A DNA stretch of 64,000 nt from Candidatus Pantoea soli (GTDB lineage Bacteria; Pseudomonadota; Gammaproteobacteria; Enterobacterales; Enterobacteriaceae): positions 3,162,001 through 3,226,000 of the forward strand of contig NZ_CP032702.1 of assembly GCF_007833795.1 (NCBI RefSeq). Direction: 5' to 3'. The notes beneath the pieces are model-generated. The model did no database searches and was not told where the DNA came from. It saw only the letters and a program-made list of their open reading frames with translations. Below, piece by piece: positions 9,263-19,490 of this stretch (within the stretch, counting starts at the first letter, position 1; the number at the start of each line of letters is the position of its first letter). A program made the position numbers and the translations under genes.

Positions 9263-10690
9263 TCAGCCGACCGGATTGACGACCATCTGTCCGGCGGTAC
9301 CGCGGTCCGCCAGCTCCAGCGTCTGGCTGTAATAAACAAACGGGAAATGGTCGGACGCACTCTGCGGGAAGCTCACCAGCAGTTCCACATCGCCATCGAC
9401 CCACACGGTATCTTTCCAGCCGCGATCTTCGCCCATCGACTGCGCCCCGTTAACGCTCTTAATCAGGAACATGACGCCCTGAATGTGCAGCGACTGCGGA
9501 CGATCGGCGTGAATGATCCAGCGCTCAAACGTGCCCTGCTGCACAGTGGTATCAATGCGATTCATATCCCACAGTACGCCGTTGATGCCGGGCACGTTAT
9601 CGCCCAGACGGAATTCGCGCGTGCGTACCGCTACGCCGTCAAGGATCTGGTCTGCCAGCAGGCGCATCGGCAGATTATCGGTCACCAGCGGCAGCAGGCC
9701 GGTGGGACGCAGCGTCAGCACCAGGGTATTGGTGAGGATAGAGGAAGGCTCAAACAGTCCGCGCAGGCGATCCATAATGCCCGCGGCCGTCCCGGCGGTG
9801 ATCGACACCTCATCGCCCTGCGACATATCGACCAGCACTTCCCGGCGCTCGCCCGGTGCCAGTGACAGCGTCTGCACCGCGACCGGCGCGGGCAGGAAGC
9901 CCTGATCGCTGGCGATCACCGTAAACGGCCGGTTGTCAGAGAAGCTGAGATCGAAACGGCGTGCGTTTGACGCATTCAGCAGGCGCAACCGCACCCAGCC
10001 GCGCGACACATCGACATACGGGTTCTGCACACCGTTGACCAGCAGCGTATCGCCGAGGAAACCGCCGTCCGCAGGCGGGTTGTAGACCGGCGTTGCAAAG
10101 TTATCGAGCCGCTTATCCTGAATAATCAGCGGGAAGTCATCGACACCGTAATGCTTCGGCAGCGGCAGCGTTTTGCTGATGTCATCTTCCACCAGCCACA
10201 TGCCGGCCAGGCCGTTGTAGACATGCGGTGCCATGCGGTTTGGCGTATTGGCGTGATACCACAGCGTGGCGGCACTCTGGCGAATCGGCAGCACCGGCGC
10301 CCAGTCCACGCCTGCCGACATCATGCGCGGAGCGCCACCCATCAGCGCGCCCGGCACCTGCAGTCCGCTGACCGTCATTGCCACTGGCTCATTGAGCCGG
10401 TTGCTGTAGATCAGCTTAACGTCATCGCCGCTGTAAACGCGCACGGTCGGCCCCAGATAGAGGCCATTGATGCCCCATACCGGCACTTTATTGCTGTTGC
10501 CGCTGAACGACCAGTGGCTGCGCTGCAGCGTCAGAAACAGCGGCTGACCGCGGCGCGATTCGATTAAGGGCGGTACCGGCAGAGGAACATCACCCGGCGG
10601 CGCGGCGGCGCGGGCGGCATAAGGCATAGCACTGGTCGCCAGTGCAACACCGGCAGAAAGCTGAATAAACTGACGTCTGCTGCAAGACAT
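9263..10690 (-). CDS. ftsP: Cell division protein FtsP (SufI), Tat-exported multicopper-oxidase-like
   Basis: This 475-residue periplasmic protein (E. coli 470) has a twin-arginine signal at the very N-terminus ('SRRQFIQLSAG', residues 4-14) followed by an Ala-rich h-region. Three cupredoxin-like domains follow. FtsP is a multicopper-oxidase homologue that lost the copper sites; it localises to the septum and stabilises the divisome under stress. Here the positions where laccases keep His-X-His copper ligands read as, for example, 'LWYHANTPNRMAPHVYNGLAGMWLVED', and the C-terminal His-Cys-His copper motif is not visible, in line with FtsP. It precedes no operon partner; plsC lies 259 bases upstream in the same direction, as in E. 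coli plsC-sufI order. Confidence 0.93.
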   Translation of the reverse strand: MSCSRRQFIQLSAGVALATSAMPYAARAAAPPGDVPLPVPPLIESRRGQPLFLTLQRSHWSFSGNSNKVPVWGINGLYLGPTVRVYSGDDVKLIYSNRLNEPVAMTVSGLQVPGALMGGAPRMMSAGVDWAPVLPIRQSAATLWYHANTPNRMAPHVYNGLAGMWLVEDDISKTLPLPKHYGVDDFPLIIQDKRLDNFATPVYNPPADGGFLGDTLLVNGVQNPYVDVSRGWVRLRLLNASNARRFDLSFSDNRPFTVIASDQGFLPAPVAVQTLSLAPGERREVLVDMSQGDEVSITAGTAAGIMDRLRGLFEPSSILTNTLVLTLRPTGLLPLVTDNLPMRLLADQILDGVAVRTREFRLGDNVPGINGVLWDMNRIDTTVQQGTFERWIIHADRPQSLHIQGVMFLIKSVNGAQSMGEDRGWKDTVWVDGDVELLVSFPQSASDHFPFVYYSQTLELADRGTAGQMVVNPVG

Positions 10691-10949
10691 AAAACTTCAG
10701 ACCTTTTGAGCGTGGCGCGACAGCGCCGTGTCCATGTTGTTCTTTTTAATCGTATCTGGCGCCCGAAGCGGATTGCTGCGTGTCGGGTCACGGCCGCGGG
10801 CGCATTAAAGCTGCACCTGCGCGGGCAAACCACCGTATCCGCCGGTCAATGGCGCAACGGCGGCACTGGAATCTGCGCCCGCAAACAGAGCAGGCAAAAC
10901 GGCCGGATGCAGCCTGAGGTGCACCCGGCAGCTTGCGCAGGTTTGCCGG

Positions 10950-11687
10950 TCAGATTTTACCGTTTTTTTCGCGTTCGGCGACTTCGGCGTTTAATTCTTC
11001 CAGCTTAGCAGACATTATTTCCCGGCAGTGGGTGGCCAGTTTCCGCACGGAAGTGGTTTCAAACTGGCTGGTGTCCACTGGCGGCAGCATCTCGACGATC
11101 ACCAGGCCGTTTTTCCAGCGGTTCAGTTTGATTTTGTCGTGGGTGTTAGAGACCACGATCGGAATGATCGGCACACCGGCGGCCACGGCGGCGTGAAATG
11201 CGCCGGTTTTAAACGGCAGCAGGCCACGGCCGCGGCTGCGCGTGCCTTCCGGGAACATCCAGAAAGAGATCTTTTTCTTTTTGAATTGCGCCACCAGCTC
11301 GCCAATGGTGCCGTGTGCTTTGGCGCGGTTATCGCGATCAATCAGCAGGTTTCCGGTCAGCCAGTAGAGCTGACCAAAGAACGGGATCCACAGCAGGCTT
11401 TTCTTCCCGACCGTCACCGTGGTCGGCTGCACGATATTGGCCGCCGTGATCATGTCGTAATTGTTCTGATGGTTAGCGATATAAATCGCATTGCCGTAGC
11501 TGGCGGCATCTGCCGGTTTCCGCAGCTCGACTTTTACGCCAAACACGGTAGAGAGGCGGCCAAACAGATGGCCAAATGTCGCAACATGCCGCGGGTTACG
11601 CGGCGAAAACAGACACCAGATGCTGCCAAACACACACACCAGAATCGAATAAATGATGACAATAATCGACCGTATAATTAATAACAT
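10950..11687 (-). CDS. plsC: 1-acyl-sn-glycerol-3-phosphate acyltransferase PlsC
   Basis: This 245-residue inner membrane acyltransferase (E. coli 245) transfers an acyl chain to lysophosphatidic acid to make phosphatidic acid, the second step of phospholipid synthesis. An N-terminal hydrophobic segment (residues 2-27) anchors it. The catalytic HX4D motif is His73-Asp78 in 'ANHQNNYD', and the substrate-binding 'FPEGTRSRG' starts near residue 145. It lies 39 bases after parC in the same direction, the conserved parC-plsC pair. The 259 bases toward ftsP show no clear terminator. Confidence 0.96.
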   Translation of the reverse strand: MLLIIRSIIVIIYSILVCVFGSIWCLFSPRNPRHVATFGHLFGRLSTVFGVKVELRKPADAASYGNAIYIANHQNNYDMITAANIVQPTTVTVGKKSLLWIPFFGQLYWLTGNLLIDRDNRAKAHGTIGELVAQFKKKKISFWMFPEGTRSRGRGLLPFKTGAFHAAVAAGVPIIPIVVSNTHDKIKLNRWKNGLVIVEMLPPVDTSQFETTSVRKLATHCREIMSAKLEELNAEVAEREKNGKI

Positions 11688-11726
11688 AGCTTCCTCAGAT
11701 AAGGCATTCCTTCGCCTGTAATGGCG

Positions 11727-13997
11727 TTATTCTTCACTGGCATCCGCTTTCGGCCGCGCGGGCGCGTTCACTTCCACGCTGTCAATACGTTGCAGCCCGC
11801 GCGACACGCTGCCGCGGCGGCCGCGATCGGCGCGCACTTTCTGCAGATCGTCATCACGCATAATCAGTTTGCGCTTGCCAACATACAGCGTAATGGAACT
11901 GCCCGGCGGCAGAATCAGCAGCCACTGCAGTTTATCCTTACCGCTCGCGGCATCCGCTGGCGGTATGGAGATGATTTTGTTGCCTTTGCCTTTTGACATC
12001 TGCGGCAGATCCGCCACCGGGAACATCAGCATGCGCCCGGCCTGCGTAATCGCCAGCAACATGTCATCACCGGAGTGCACCGCCAGCGGCGTCATTACTC
12101 TGGCATTCTCCGGCAGCGTCAGCAGTGCTTTACCGGCGCGGTTACGCGACACCAGATCGGCAAACGTACAGATAAAGCCGTAGCCGGCATCAGAGGCCAT
12201 CAGCAGCTTCTGATCGTCGGCTTCCATCAGCACCTGTTCAATCACCGCACCCGGTGGTGGCGTCAGCTTACCGGTGAGCGGCTCGCCCTGGCCGCGCGCC
12301 GACGGCAGCGAGGTCGGATCCAGCGTATAGCTGCGCCCGGTTGAGTCGATAAAGGCCACCGGCTGATTGCTCTTGCCGCGTGCCGCCGCGCGATAGCTGT
12401 CGCCCGCTTTGTAGCTCAGGCCAGCCGGATCGATATCGTGGCCTTTGGCGCTGCGCACCCAGCCCATCTGCGACAGCACGATAGTGACCGGCTCAGCGCT
12501 CACCAGTTCATTTTCGCTCAGCGCTTTGGCCTCTTCGCGCTCGTGCAGCGGTGAACGACGATCGTCGCCATAGGTCTGGCTGTCTGCCTGCAGCTCTTTC
12601 TTCAGCAGGTTATTCATCTTCCGTTCAGACGCCAGCGTCGCCTGGATCTGGTCGCGTTCTTTCTCCAGCTCAGCCTGCTCACCGCGAATTTTCATCTCTT
12701 CCAGCCGGGCAAGATGGCGTAGTTTCAGCTCCAGAATCGCTTCCGCCTGCGTTTCGCTGATGCCAAAGCGCGACATCAGTACCGGCTTCGGCTCATCCTC
12801 GCTGCGGATGATATGGATGACCTCATCAATATTGAGGAACGCCACCAGCAGACCTTCGAGGATATGCAGGCGGCGCAGCACGCGCTCCAGACGATAATTC
12901 AGACGGCGCGTCACGGTATCACGGCGGTAGACCAGCCATTCCGACAGGATCTCCAGCAGGTTTTTCACCCGCGGACGGTTATCCAGTCCGATCATATTCA
13001 GGTTAACGCGGTAGCTTTTTTCCAGATCGGTGGTGGCAAACAGGTGGTTCATCACCTGATCGAGATCCACACGATTGGATCGCGGCACAATCACCAGCCG
13101 CGTCGGGTTTTCGTGATCCGACTCATCGCGCAAATCTTCCACCATCGGCAGCTTTTTATTGCGCATCTGCGCGGCAATCTGCTCCAGCACGCGCGCACCG
13201 GAAACCTGATGCGGCAGCGCGGTGATCACCACCTCACCCTCTTCTTTCTTCCATACGGCACGCTGGCGGATTGAGCCACGGCCGTTCTGGTAGATTTTGC
13301 GGATCTCCTCACGCGGCGTAATGATCTCCGCTTCGGTCGGGAAATCCGGTCCCTGCACGATATCCAGCAGTTCATCCAGCGTGGTTTTCGGCTTTTCAAT
13401 CAGGCGCACGGCGGCTTCGGCGACTTCGCGCAGGTTATGCGGCGGAATGTCCGTGGCCATACCCACCGCAATCCCGGTGGTGCCGTTCAGCAGGATATTG
13501 GGCAGACGCGCCGGCAGCATTTTAGGTTCCTGCAGCGTGCCGTCGAAATTCGGGATGTAATCTACCGTGCCCTGGCCCAGTTCGCCGAGCAGCACTTCAG
13601 CATATTTTGACAGGCGCGATTCGGTGTAGCGCATCGCGGCGAAGGATTTCGGATCGTCCGGTGCGCCCCAGTTGCCCTGCCCGTCAACCAGCGGATAGCG
13701 ATAAGAGAAGGGCTGCGCCATCAGCACCATCGCTTCATAGCAGGCGCTGTCGCCGTGCGGATGGTATTTACCCAGCACGTCACCCACGGTGCGCGCGGAC
13801 TTTTTGAATTTTGCGCTGGCGTTCAGGCCAAGCTCTGACATCGCATAAATAATGCGACGCTGCACGGGCTTGAGACCGTCACCGATGTACGGCAGTGCGC
13901 GGTCCATGATGACGTACATAGAGTAATCCAGGTACGCCTTTTCAGTAAACTTGTGCAGGGCAAGACGCTCTGCACCATCCTGCGTCAATTCGCTCAT
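11727..13997 (-). CDS. parC: DNA topoisomerase IV subunit A ParC
   Basis: This is a 756-residue type IIA topoisomerase subunit (E. coli 752) that, with ParE, decatenates daughter chromosomes. The breakage-reunion domain carries the active Tyr in 'AAMRYTE', and the six-bladed C-terminal domain that binds DNA follows from about residue 500. The quinolone-determining residues are Ser84 and Glu88 (E. coli Ser80 and Glu84), both in the wild-type state. The frame extends 14 codons upstream, but the ATG at 13995-13997 gives the family N-terminus '[14 protein letters not shown]'. It is the first gene of parC-plsC. A promoter candidate on the minus strand is TGTGAC (14084-14089) and TACTAT (14060-14065) with an 18-base spacer. 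Confidence 0.97.
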   Translation of the reverse strand: MSELTQDGAERLALHKFTEKAYLDYSMYVIMDRALPYIGDGLKPVQRRIIYAMSELGLNASAKFKKSARTVGDVLGKYHPHGDSACYEAMVLMAQPFSYRYPLVDGQGNWGAPDDPKSFAAMRYTESRLSKYAEVLLGELGQGTVDYIPNFDGTLQEPKMLPARLPNILLNGTTGIAVGMATDIPPHNLREVAEAAVRLIEKPKTTLDELLDIVQGPDFPTEAEIITPREEIRKIYQNGRGSIRQRAVWKKEEGEVVITALPHQVSGARVLEQIAAQMRNKKLPMVEDLRDESDHENPTRLVIVPRSNRVDLDQVMNHLFATTDLEKSYRVNLNMIGLDNRPRVKNLLEILSEWLVYRRDTVTRRLNYRLERVLRRLHILEGLLVAFLNIDEVIHIIRSEDEPKPVLMSRFGISETQAEAILELKLRHLARLEEMKIRGEQAELEKERDQIQATLASERKMNNLLKKELQADSQTYGDDRRSPLHEREEAKALSENELVSAEPVTIVLSQMGWVRSAKGHDIDPAGLSYKAGDSYRAAARGKSNQPVAFIDSTGRSYTLDPTSLPSARGQGEPLTGKLTPPPGAVIEQVLMEADDQKLLMASDAGYGFICTFADLVSRNRAGKALLTLPENARVMTPLAVHSGDDMLLAITQAGRMLMFPVADLPQMSKGKGNKIISIPPADAASGKDKLQWLLILPPGSSITLYVGKRKLIMRDDDLQKVRADRGRRGSVSRGLQRIDSVEVNAPARPKADASEE

Positions 13998-14302
13998 TAA
14001 GCTTGCATCCTCACTTCGTGGCCCGCAACGGCGGGTCATCCGGCGCTCATTTGGCGAGGATAGTACCTTATCCGTGCGATTTAGTCACAGGGCGCGCGGC
14101 GCGCGTTGCGAATCCTCTGGCGTGACATCACGCGCCTGCAGCCAGTGGCAGAAAACAGCATGAGCGCGCGGTCATTCGCCATACCGCAGCAGGGCTTCTC
14201 AGGCACGTGCGGTGCGGGGGCGGAATAGGGTTTATGGCGCAATATACTGCGCCGCTGCGAAGGGCGGCACACCACGCAGCGGCATGATTAAGCACGCGGA
14301 AA
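13998..14302. other. parC upstream region / pheC downstream hairpin
   Basis: This is 305 bases without a gene. It holds the likely parC promoter (minus strand, -10 TACTAT at 14060-14065). It also holds a 9-bp perfect stem (GCCGCTGCG 14251-14259 with CGCAGCGGC 14275-14283), 20 bases after the pheC stop. The stem lacks a T-run, so it may be a Rho-dependent end or an mRNA-stabilising hairpin. A GC-rich GCGCGCGGCGCGCG stretch lies near 14091-14104. Confidence 0.5.
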
Positions 14303-15070
14303 CTATTTTTTCGCGCCCAGCCACTGCGCGGCAATCTGCGCGTATTCGCCGGTGGCGGTGCTCAGATGCAGCCACTGATCTACGTATAGCTTCCAGCTCA
14401 TGTCATCACGCGGGATCATGTACGCTTTCTCGCCGTACTGCAGCGGTTTGTCCGGATTGATGGCACACAGCGTCGGGTAGTGCTGCTGCTGAAACAGCGC
14501 TTCCGAAGCATCGGTTATCATCACATCCGCTTTCTTATCCACCAGTTGCTGAAAGATACCGGTATTTTCTGCCAGCTGCAGCGTGGCCTGCGGCAGATGC
14601 GCGTGGACAAAGGCCTCATTGGTGCCGCCTGCCGGTTCAATCACGCGTACCGATGGCCGGTTAATGTGCGCCAGCGTCTGATACCGATCTTTATCCGCAC
14701 AGCGCACCAGCGGGATTTTACCATCGACGCCCAGCGGCTGCGCAAACCAGGCAATCTGCTGACGTTTCAACGTGACCGAGACGCCTCCCAGCGCGATATC
14801 ACAGCGTTTTGCCACGAAATCTTCACTCAGGGTTTTCCATGTTGTTGGCACCCACTCGACTTTCGCGTCCAGGCTGTCGGCCAGCGACTGCGCCATGCTG
14901 ATGTCCAGCCCTTCGTAGTGCCCGTCACTGCGCAGAAAACTGTAAGGCTTGTAGTCGCCGGTGGTGCAGACTTTCAGCGCCTTGCTGGTCCGCACGTCAT
15001 CAAGGCGGGACTGCGCCTGCGCTGCGCCCGCTGTCAGAAGTAATACACTCAGAATCAGGGTTTTCATCAT
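14303..15070 (-). CDS. pheC: Periplasmic cyclohexadienyl (arogenate/prephenate) dehydratase PheC
   Basis: This 255-residue protein is built like a periplasmic solute-binding protein, with a signal peptide ending 'GAAQAQ' (about residue 20). The sequence follows Pseudomonas PheC rather than amino-acid-binding proteins: 'TTGDYKPYSF' (36-45), 'PAGGTNE' (146-152), 'TDASEALF' (186-193) and 'EKAYMIPRDD'. Glu190 corresponds to the catalytic carboxylate in the 'TDAxEA' motif. PheC converts prephenate to phenylpyruvate and arogenate to phenylalanine in the periplasm; such an enzyme is known in Erwinia herbicola (Pantoea). No transporter genes are adjacent, which supports an enzyme over a transport role. 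In E. coli the corresponding position near parC holds a different binding protein gene. It is divergent from mdaB. A second ATG directly follows the first. Confidence 0.75.
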   Translation of the reverse strand: MMKTLILSVLLLTAGAAQAQSRLDDVRTSKALKVCTTGDYKPYSFLRSDGHYEGLDISMAQSLADSLDAKVEWVPTTWKTLSEDFVAKRCDIALGGVSVTLKRQQIAWFAQPLGVDGKIPLVRCADKDRYQTLAHINRPSVRVIEPAGGTNEAFVHAHLPQATLQLAENTGIFQQLVDKKADVMITDASEALFQQQHYPTLCAINPDKPLQYGEKAYMIPRDDMSWKLYVDQWLHLSTATGEYAQIAAQWLGAKK

Positions 15071-15231
15071 GGATGGTGTCTTATGCCGGAGTTGTTTAGA
15101 GCACAGAGTGTTTCATATACCGCGCCATTATTGCGTTAAAAGCAAAAGTCTTGTGATCAATCACACGTTTTTCCCGCTCGCGTACGCGCGTACAGTACCG
15201 GCCATTAACGAAGAATGGAGCAAAACGTTTT

Positions 15232-15813
15232 ATGAGTAAGATTTTGATTATCGACGGCGGTAAGACCTTCGCGCACTCTAAAGGTGAACTTAACCACACG
15301 CTGACCGAAGTGGCCGTCAGCCAGCTGCGCGACCTTGGCCATGATGTGCAGGTCACCGTTGCGGATAGCGACTATAACGTCGCAGACGAAGTGCAGAAAT
15401 ATCTCGACAGCGACGTGATCATTTATCAGATGCCGGGCTGGTGGATGGGCGAGCCATGGACCGTAAAAAAATACATTGATGAAGTGTTCACAGAAGGCCA
15501 CGGCGCCCTGTATGCCAGCGATGGCCGCACCCGCAGTGACGCCAGCAAAAAGTACGGTTCAGGCGGATTAATTCAGGGTAAAAAGTACATGCTTTCTCTG
15601 ACCTGGAACGCGCCGCTGGAAGCCTTTACCGATCCGCAGCAGTTCTTTGAAGGCGTGGGCGTGGATGGCCTTTATCTGCACTTCCACAAGGCTAACCAGT
15701 TCCTTGGCATGGAAAGTCTGCCGACCTTTATCTGCAACGACGTGATCAAACTGCCGGACGTGCCGCGCGATATTGCGCGTTATCGGACGCATCTGAACGC
15801 GATCTTTGCTTAA
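15232..15813 (+). CDS. mdaB: NADPH:quinone oxidoreductase MdaB
   Basis: This 193-residue flavoprotein is identical in length to E. coli MdaB. It reduces quinones with NADPH in a two-electron step and protects against semiquinone radicals. It has a flavodoxin fold: an N-terminal FAD-binding strand-loop ('ILIIDGGKTFAHSKGELN'), then 'YQMPGWWMGEPWTVKKYIDEVFT' and 'YGSGGLIQGKKYMLSLTWNAP', all characteristic of MdaB. It forms a pair with ygiN 35 bases downstream, and the two products are proposed to run a quinone redox cycle. It is divergent from pheC. Confidence 0.95.
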   Translation: MSKILIIDGGKTFAHSKGELNHTLTEVAVSQLRDLGHDVQVTVADSDYNVADEVQKYLDSDVIIYQMPGWWMGEPWTVKKYIDEVFTEGHGALYASDGRTRSDASKKYGSGGLIQGKKYMLSLTWNAPLEAFTDPQQFFEGVGVDGLYLHFHKANQFLGMESLPTFICNDVIKLPDVPRDIARYRTHLNAIFA

Positions 15814-15848
15814 CTATAAGCACAACGGGAAAAACAGAAGGAAGCATG

Positions 15849-16157
15849 ATGTTAACTGTGGTTGCAGAAATTTGCGTCAAACCGGGCCGTCGTCAGGCCG
15901 TGCTGGAAGCGATCAACAAGCTGATTCCTGTCGTGCTCGAAGAGGATGGCTGCCATCAGTACGATGCGCTGGTTGACCATCAGGCGCAGGTGCCGTGGAA
16001 GCAGAACTCTCCGGATTCGATCTTTATGCTGGAGCAGTGGTCCTCGCTGCGTCATCTGGAGCAGCATCAGCAGATGCCGCATATGGATGCACACCGTGCG
16101 GTGATCAAAGATGACGTAGTTGACGTCAAAATTCTGGTGCTGGAACCCGCGAAGTAA
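15849..16157 (+). CDS. ygiN: Putative quinol monooxygenase YgiN
   Basis: This 102-residue protein has a single ABM-type ferredoxin-like domain, as in E. coli YgiN (104). The E. coli protein oxidises menadiol and is thought to act with MdaB. Conserved features are 'LTVVAEICVKPGRRQAVLEAI' at the start, 'EEDGCHQYDALVDH', and 'MLEQWSSLRHLEQHQQMPHM' in the middle. Two ATG codons lie in tandem (15846 and 15849); the second is better placed behind the AAGGA sequence and matches the family start. It is followed by a strong terminator. Confidence 0.93.
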   Translation: MLTVVAEICVKPGRRQAVLEAINKLIPVVLEEDGCHQYDALVDHQAQVPWKQNSPDSIFMLEQWSSLRHLEQHQQMPHMDAHRAVIKDDVVDVKILVLEPAK

Positions 16158-16173
16158 TTTATTGCTTTAACAG

Positions 16174-16206
16174 AAAAGCCCCGGTTGTGACACCGGGGCT
16201 TTTTAT
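16174..16206. terminator. Bidirectional Rho-independent terminator
   Basis: AAAGCCCCGGT pairs with ACCGGGGCTTT (short TGTG-type loop), with T-runs on both strands. It lies between convergent mdaB-ygiN and the Ig-repeat adhesin gene and can serve both. Confidence 0.85.
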
Positions 16207-16223
16207 TACTGCTTAATCAGGGA

Positions 16224-19200
16224 TCAGTGCTGCTCAACCTGCAGGTTGTTCTGTACCAGCACTTCTGCGTCACCTGCGGTGTTCTGGTAGACGTTATACT
16301 CTACGCCCGCCACGGTCACCGTGCCGTTTGCCTGGCTCCAGTTAGCGATATCCTCACCTTCCGGCAGAATATCTTCCAGTTTCACTTCGTCACCTTCGTT
16401 GCCGGTGATTACCAGCTGAGTTTTGCCGTTGTCGATAAACAGGCCTTCGCTGTTCAGCGCCATCACATCGCTGAACGCCAGATCCTGCAGATCTTCCACT
16501 TCGCCGAAAGAGCTGATACCAACGTCCGGGATCTCTGGTGCTTCACGGTCGATATGAATATCGTAGCTGGTTGGAATATCCAGCTGGTTACCGGCAGCAT
16601 CACGAATCGCAACGCTCAGGTGGATGGTTTTATCCTCACCGTCCTGCACCAGCTCAGACGTTTCAAAGCGCCAGTTACCCTGGGCGTCGACAGTGGTGCG
16701 GCCAATTTCCTGCGTTTTCGCAGCGTCGCTGTAGATGATGACGATATCGCCTGCAACGCCGGTTCCTTTCAGGATCAGGTCACCGTCGTTGGTCAGTCGC
16801 TCACCTCCGACTACTGGTACAAGCTGTTCGCTCCCTTTATTGTTCTCAAAAACACCATCAAAGGTACCGGCGGTCGGCGGTGTGGTATCGACAATAAACG
16901 AAATCGGTGCCGTCATATCGCCTTTCACACCCGCTTCGCTGATCGGGCGTAACGCGAATGTGTAGCTGGCATCGCTCAGGTTAGTAAACTCATAGTTCCA
17001 TTTGCCATCGCTGCCTGTGGTGGCTGTACCTATCACGTTACCGTTGAGGATAATCTCCACCGACGTTCCCGGAGCGGCGGTGCCCTTCAGCGTTGGGTTT
17101 TTATCGTCTGTGATGCCGCCCGCAGTGATAATCCCCTGTTCAGGTCCCACGTCGTCATACAGATCAAAGTTTGTCAGATCGGCCGGTTTGGTATCATCAA
17201 TGATGACTTTGATCGGATCAGACGGTTCAGACTTGTTGCCCGCCGGATCGGTAATCACGACGCCCAGGTCATATTCGCCGTTATCCAGCTCCTGGCCTGG
17301 CGTGACAGTCCAGTTGCCATTCTCGTCAACGATTGCGGTACCAATAGCCGGGCCCGCATTGCCGTTTTCATCAATGATGACCAGCTCAACGGTATCACCC
17401 GGCTCGGCACCGGAACCACCGATGGTCGGGGTTTTGTCATCGGTGGGTTTGCCTTCGGCAATTTCACCCTGCACATCGCCTTCGTCATCAATGATTTTTT
17501 CTGGCTTTTCCGGTTTATCCGGCGCTGTAACATCTACCACGACGATATACGGATCAGAAGGCGGAGAAACTTTGCCGTCCGGCGTCTCAATCTCCACTTT
17601 CAGCTCGTGAGTATCTTCTGACAGCTCATCCGTTTCAATTTCCCATTTGCCATCTACGACAATGACAGTTCCAACAAGCTTGTCGTCCACAAAAAGACGT
17701 ACGATATCGCCATCATTCCCGGTGCCTTTCAGCAGCGGCGTTTTATCATTGGTCTGAGCGCCATTGGTGATCTCGACCAGCTGGGAATCATTGTTGTTAT
17801 AAACTCCACCAATTTCCGCTGGCGGCAGGACGCTGGCGTCAATTTTCAACGTAAAGGGATCGGTCTGTTCTGAAACATTGCCGCCTTTTGCCACGGAATC
17901 GACCACCAGGTTGTAGGTTTCGCCATCCGTCAGCTGGAGTTCGATCTCCCACTTACCGCGCGAATCCGCGACTGCGCTACCCAGCAGCTCAGTGCCATTC
18001 CAGATGCGCACCAGGGTACCGGCATCCGCGATGCCTTTGAAAGTAGGCGTGGTGTCATCGGTGGTATCGCCAGAGTTCAGCGGACCGGTAACGCGGCCTT
18101 CGTCATCCAGCACTTCGCTGATTTCCGGTTTCGTTGGGGTAGTCAGATCCAGCGACAGGTTGAAGATTTCTGACGTCTTACTGGTTTTCCCGTGTACATC
18201 AACGTAATTTGCCGTCAGGTTGTGAGTAATGAGGTTTTCATTCAACGAAACCGTCATGGTCCAGCGCCCATCCGGACCGGCCACAACGGTGCCAACCTCG
18301 ATATTATTATCGAAAATGTGCACGGTGCTGCCCGGCATCGCGACGCCTGACAGGGTTGGCGTTTTATCATTGGTGTAGTTGTAAGGCGTGAGATAATCCA
18401 GCCCGCCTTCATCGTCCACTACACGCATGATTTGTGGCGCTTCCGGTTCCTGCGGCATCACTTCAAACAGCAGCTGTTGAACAGGGCCCCAGTTACCTGC
18501 ACGATCCTGATAACGGAACTGCGCAATATAGGTGCCTTCGCTCAGATCTTCGGCTTTATAAGACCACTTCCCTTCTGCGTCAGCGATGATGGTGTAGACC
18601 GCATTGTTAAACAGCACCTGAACCAGGTTGCCTGCGGTTGTCTGCGCGTTAATGGCGATGCTGTCTTTATAGACAGGCCTTGGCTGGAGGAGTGAGCTGG
18701 TACCGATCTCGCCAGCCTGTATTTCTGCTGCCTGCGTGGCGGTTTCTGCGATTTCTGCGGTTTCTGTCACGTGTTTTACTGCGTGCGTTACTACCCCGTT
18801 GGCGATATCCACCACGAAGCTGTCTGAGCTTTCACTTTCGCGGTTAGCGGCGTCTTTTACTTTAACATTCAGCGTATGCTTGCCGTCTGTAAGGTTGGGG
18901 GTGATGGTCCATGCGCCCATTGCGTTGGCTTTGGTCGAGCCAATCAGCGTGTCACCATTCGCGCCACCGTACAGGTATACGATACCGTTCGGATCCGCTA
19001 CGCCAGAAATTTCCGGCATTTTTTCACCTGTAGCCTCTCCCGGCGTCAGGTAATCATTACCAGCAATAACGCGGAAAATTTCCGGTTTAGCCGGGTCAGT
19101 GAGATCGATATTAACGATTTCGAACTTCGGTGTGCCTACGTTACCAGCACGGTCAACAATTTCAATTGAGACAACATGACGGCCCTCATCCCAGCCACCC

Positions 19201-19367
19201 GCCGGTGTGAAAGACCAGGCGCCTGTTGCATCTGTCACCACAGAGTACGCTACGCCATCTAAATAAATGCGGACCAGACTATTCGGGTTTTTTGCATCTG
19301 TACCCTTGATAGCAGCACTGCTATTTCCAGAATTCAGAACTATTACGTCACCGATTTCATTCGCCAT
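16224..19367 (-). CDS. Ig-like repeat adhesin with BapA/LapA-like C-terminal secretion region
   Basis: This 1047-residue acidic protein has no signal peptide. It is made of about nine bacterial Ig-like repeats of 80-110 residues (roughly 1-90, 95-190, 225-303, 310-408, 412-510, 515-612, 615-725, 728-828 and 830-941). Each has a 'KTPTLxGxAxPGxxV' strand pair and a 'GKWxxxxxLxDGxY' pair. A short TAEIAETATQAAEIQ linker (about 201-217) interrupts repeats 2 and 3. After 'PEIPDVGISS' (944-953) comes a non-repeat C-terminus ending 'AEVLVQNNLQ', with 'GVEYNVYQNTAGDAEV' typical of type I secreted BapA-like adhesins. Export by a type I system is therefore likely. Unlike BapA it lacks the N-terminal prefix domain, which is instead found in the protein two genes upstream (20511-22691). 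AAGGA precedes the ATG. Confidence 0.75.
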   Translation of the reverse strand: MANEIGDVIVLNSGNSSAAIKGTDAKNPNSLVRIYLDGVAYSVVTDATGAWSFTPAGGWDEGRHVVSIEIVDRAGNVGTPKFEIVNIDLTDPAKPEIFRVIAGNDYLTPGEATGEKMPEISGVADPNGIVYLYGGANGDTLIGSTKANAMGAWTITPNLTDGKHTLNVKVKDAANRESESSDSFVVDIANGVVTHAVKHVTETAEIAETATQAAEIQAGEIGTSSLLQPRPVYKDSIAINAQTTAGNLVQVLFNNAVYTIIADAEGKWSYKAEDLSEGTYIAQFRYQDRAGNWGPVQQLLFEVMPQEPEAPQIMRVVDDEGGLDYLTPYNYTNDKTPTLSGVAMPGSTVHIFDNNIEVGTVVAGPDGRWTMTVSLNENLITHNLTANYVDVHGKTSKTSEIFNLSLDLTTPTKPEISEVLDDEGRVTGPLNSGDTTDDTTPTFKGIADAGTLVRIWNGTELLGSAVADSRGKWEIELQLTDGETYNLVVDSVAKGGNVSEQTDPFTLKIDASVLPPAEIGGVYNNNDSQLVEITNGAQTNDKTPLLKGTGNDGDIVRLFVDDKLVGTVIVVDGKWEIETDELSEDTHELKVEIETPDGKVSPPSDPYIVVVDVTAPDKPEKPEKIIDDEGDVQGEIAEGKPTDDKTPTIGGSGAEPGDTVELVIIDENGNAGPAIGTAIVDENGNWTVTPGQELDNGEYDLGVVITDPAGNKSEPSDPIKVIIDDTKPADLTNFDLYDDVGPEQGIITAGGITDDKNPTLKGTAAPGTSVEIILNGNVIGTATTGSDGKWNYEFTNLSDASYTFALRPISEAGVKGDMTAPISFIVDTTPPTAGTFDGVFENNKGSEQLVPVVGGERLTNDGDLILKGTGVAGDIVIIYSDAAKTQEIGRTTVDAQGNWRFETSELVQDGEDKTIHLSVAIRDAAGNQLDIPTSYDIHIDREAPEIPDVGISSFGEVEDLQDLAFSDVMALNSEGLFIDNGKTQLVITGNEGDEVKLEDILPEGEDIANWSQANGTVTVAGVEYNVYQNTAGDAEVLVQNNLQVEQH

Positions 19368-19490
19368 TTTTCATTCCTTTAATGTTGGGTTAATTCGCTC
19401 AGATCTATCCTTCTGAGCCCGTTCATTATGTTGAGACCGGAGATTTATCGCACACGAGACCCGTCTTAAATCATCCATTTACTTTTATCA

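Noticed and set aside
9143..9865. Plus-strand frame overlapping the end of dkgA and ftsP
   Set aside because: Antisense to ftsP with no recognisable protein features.
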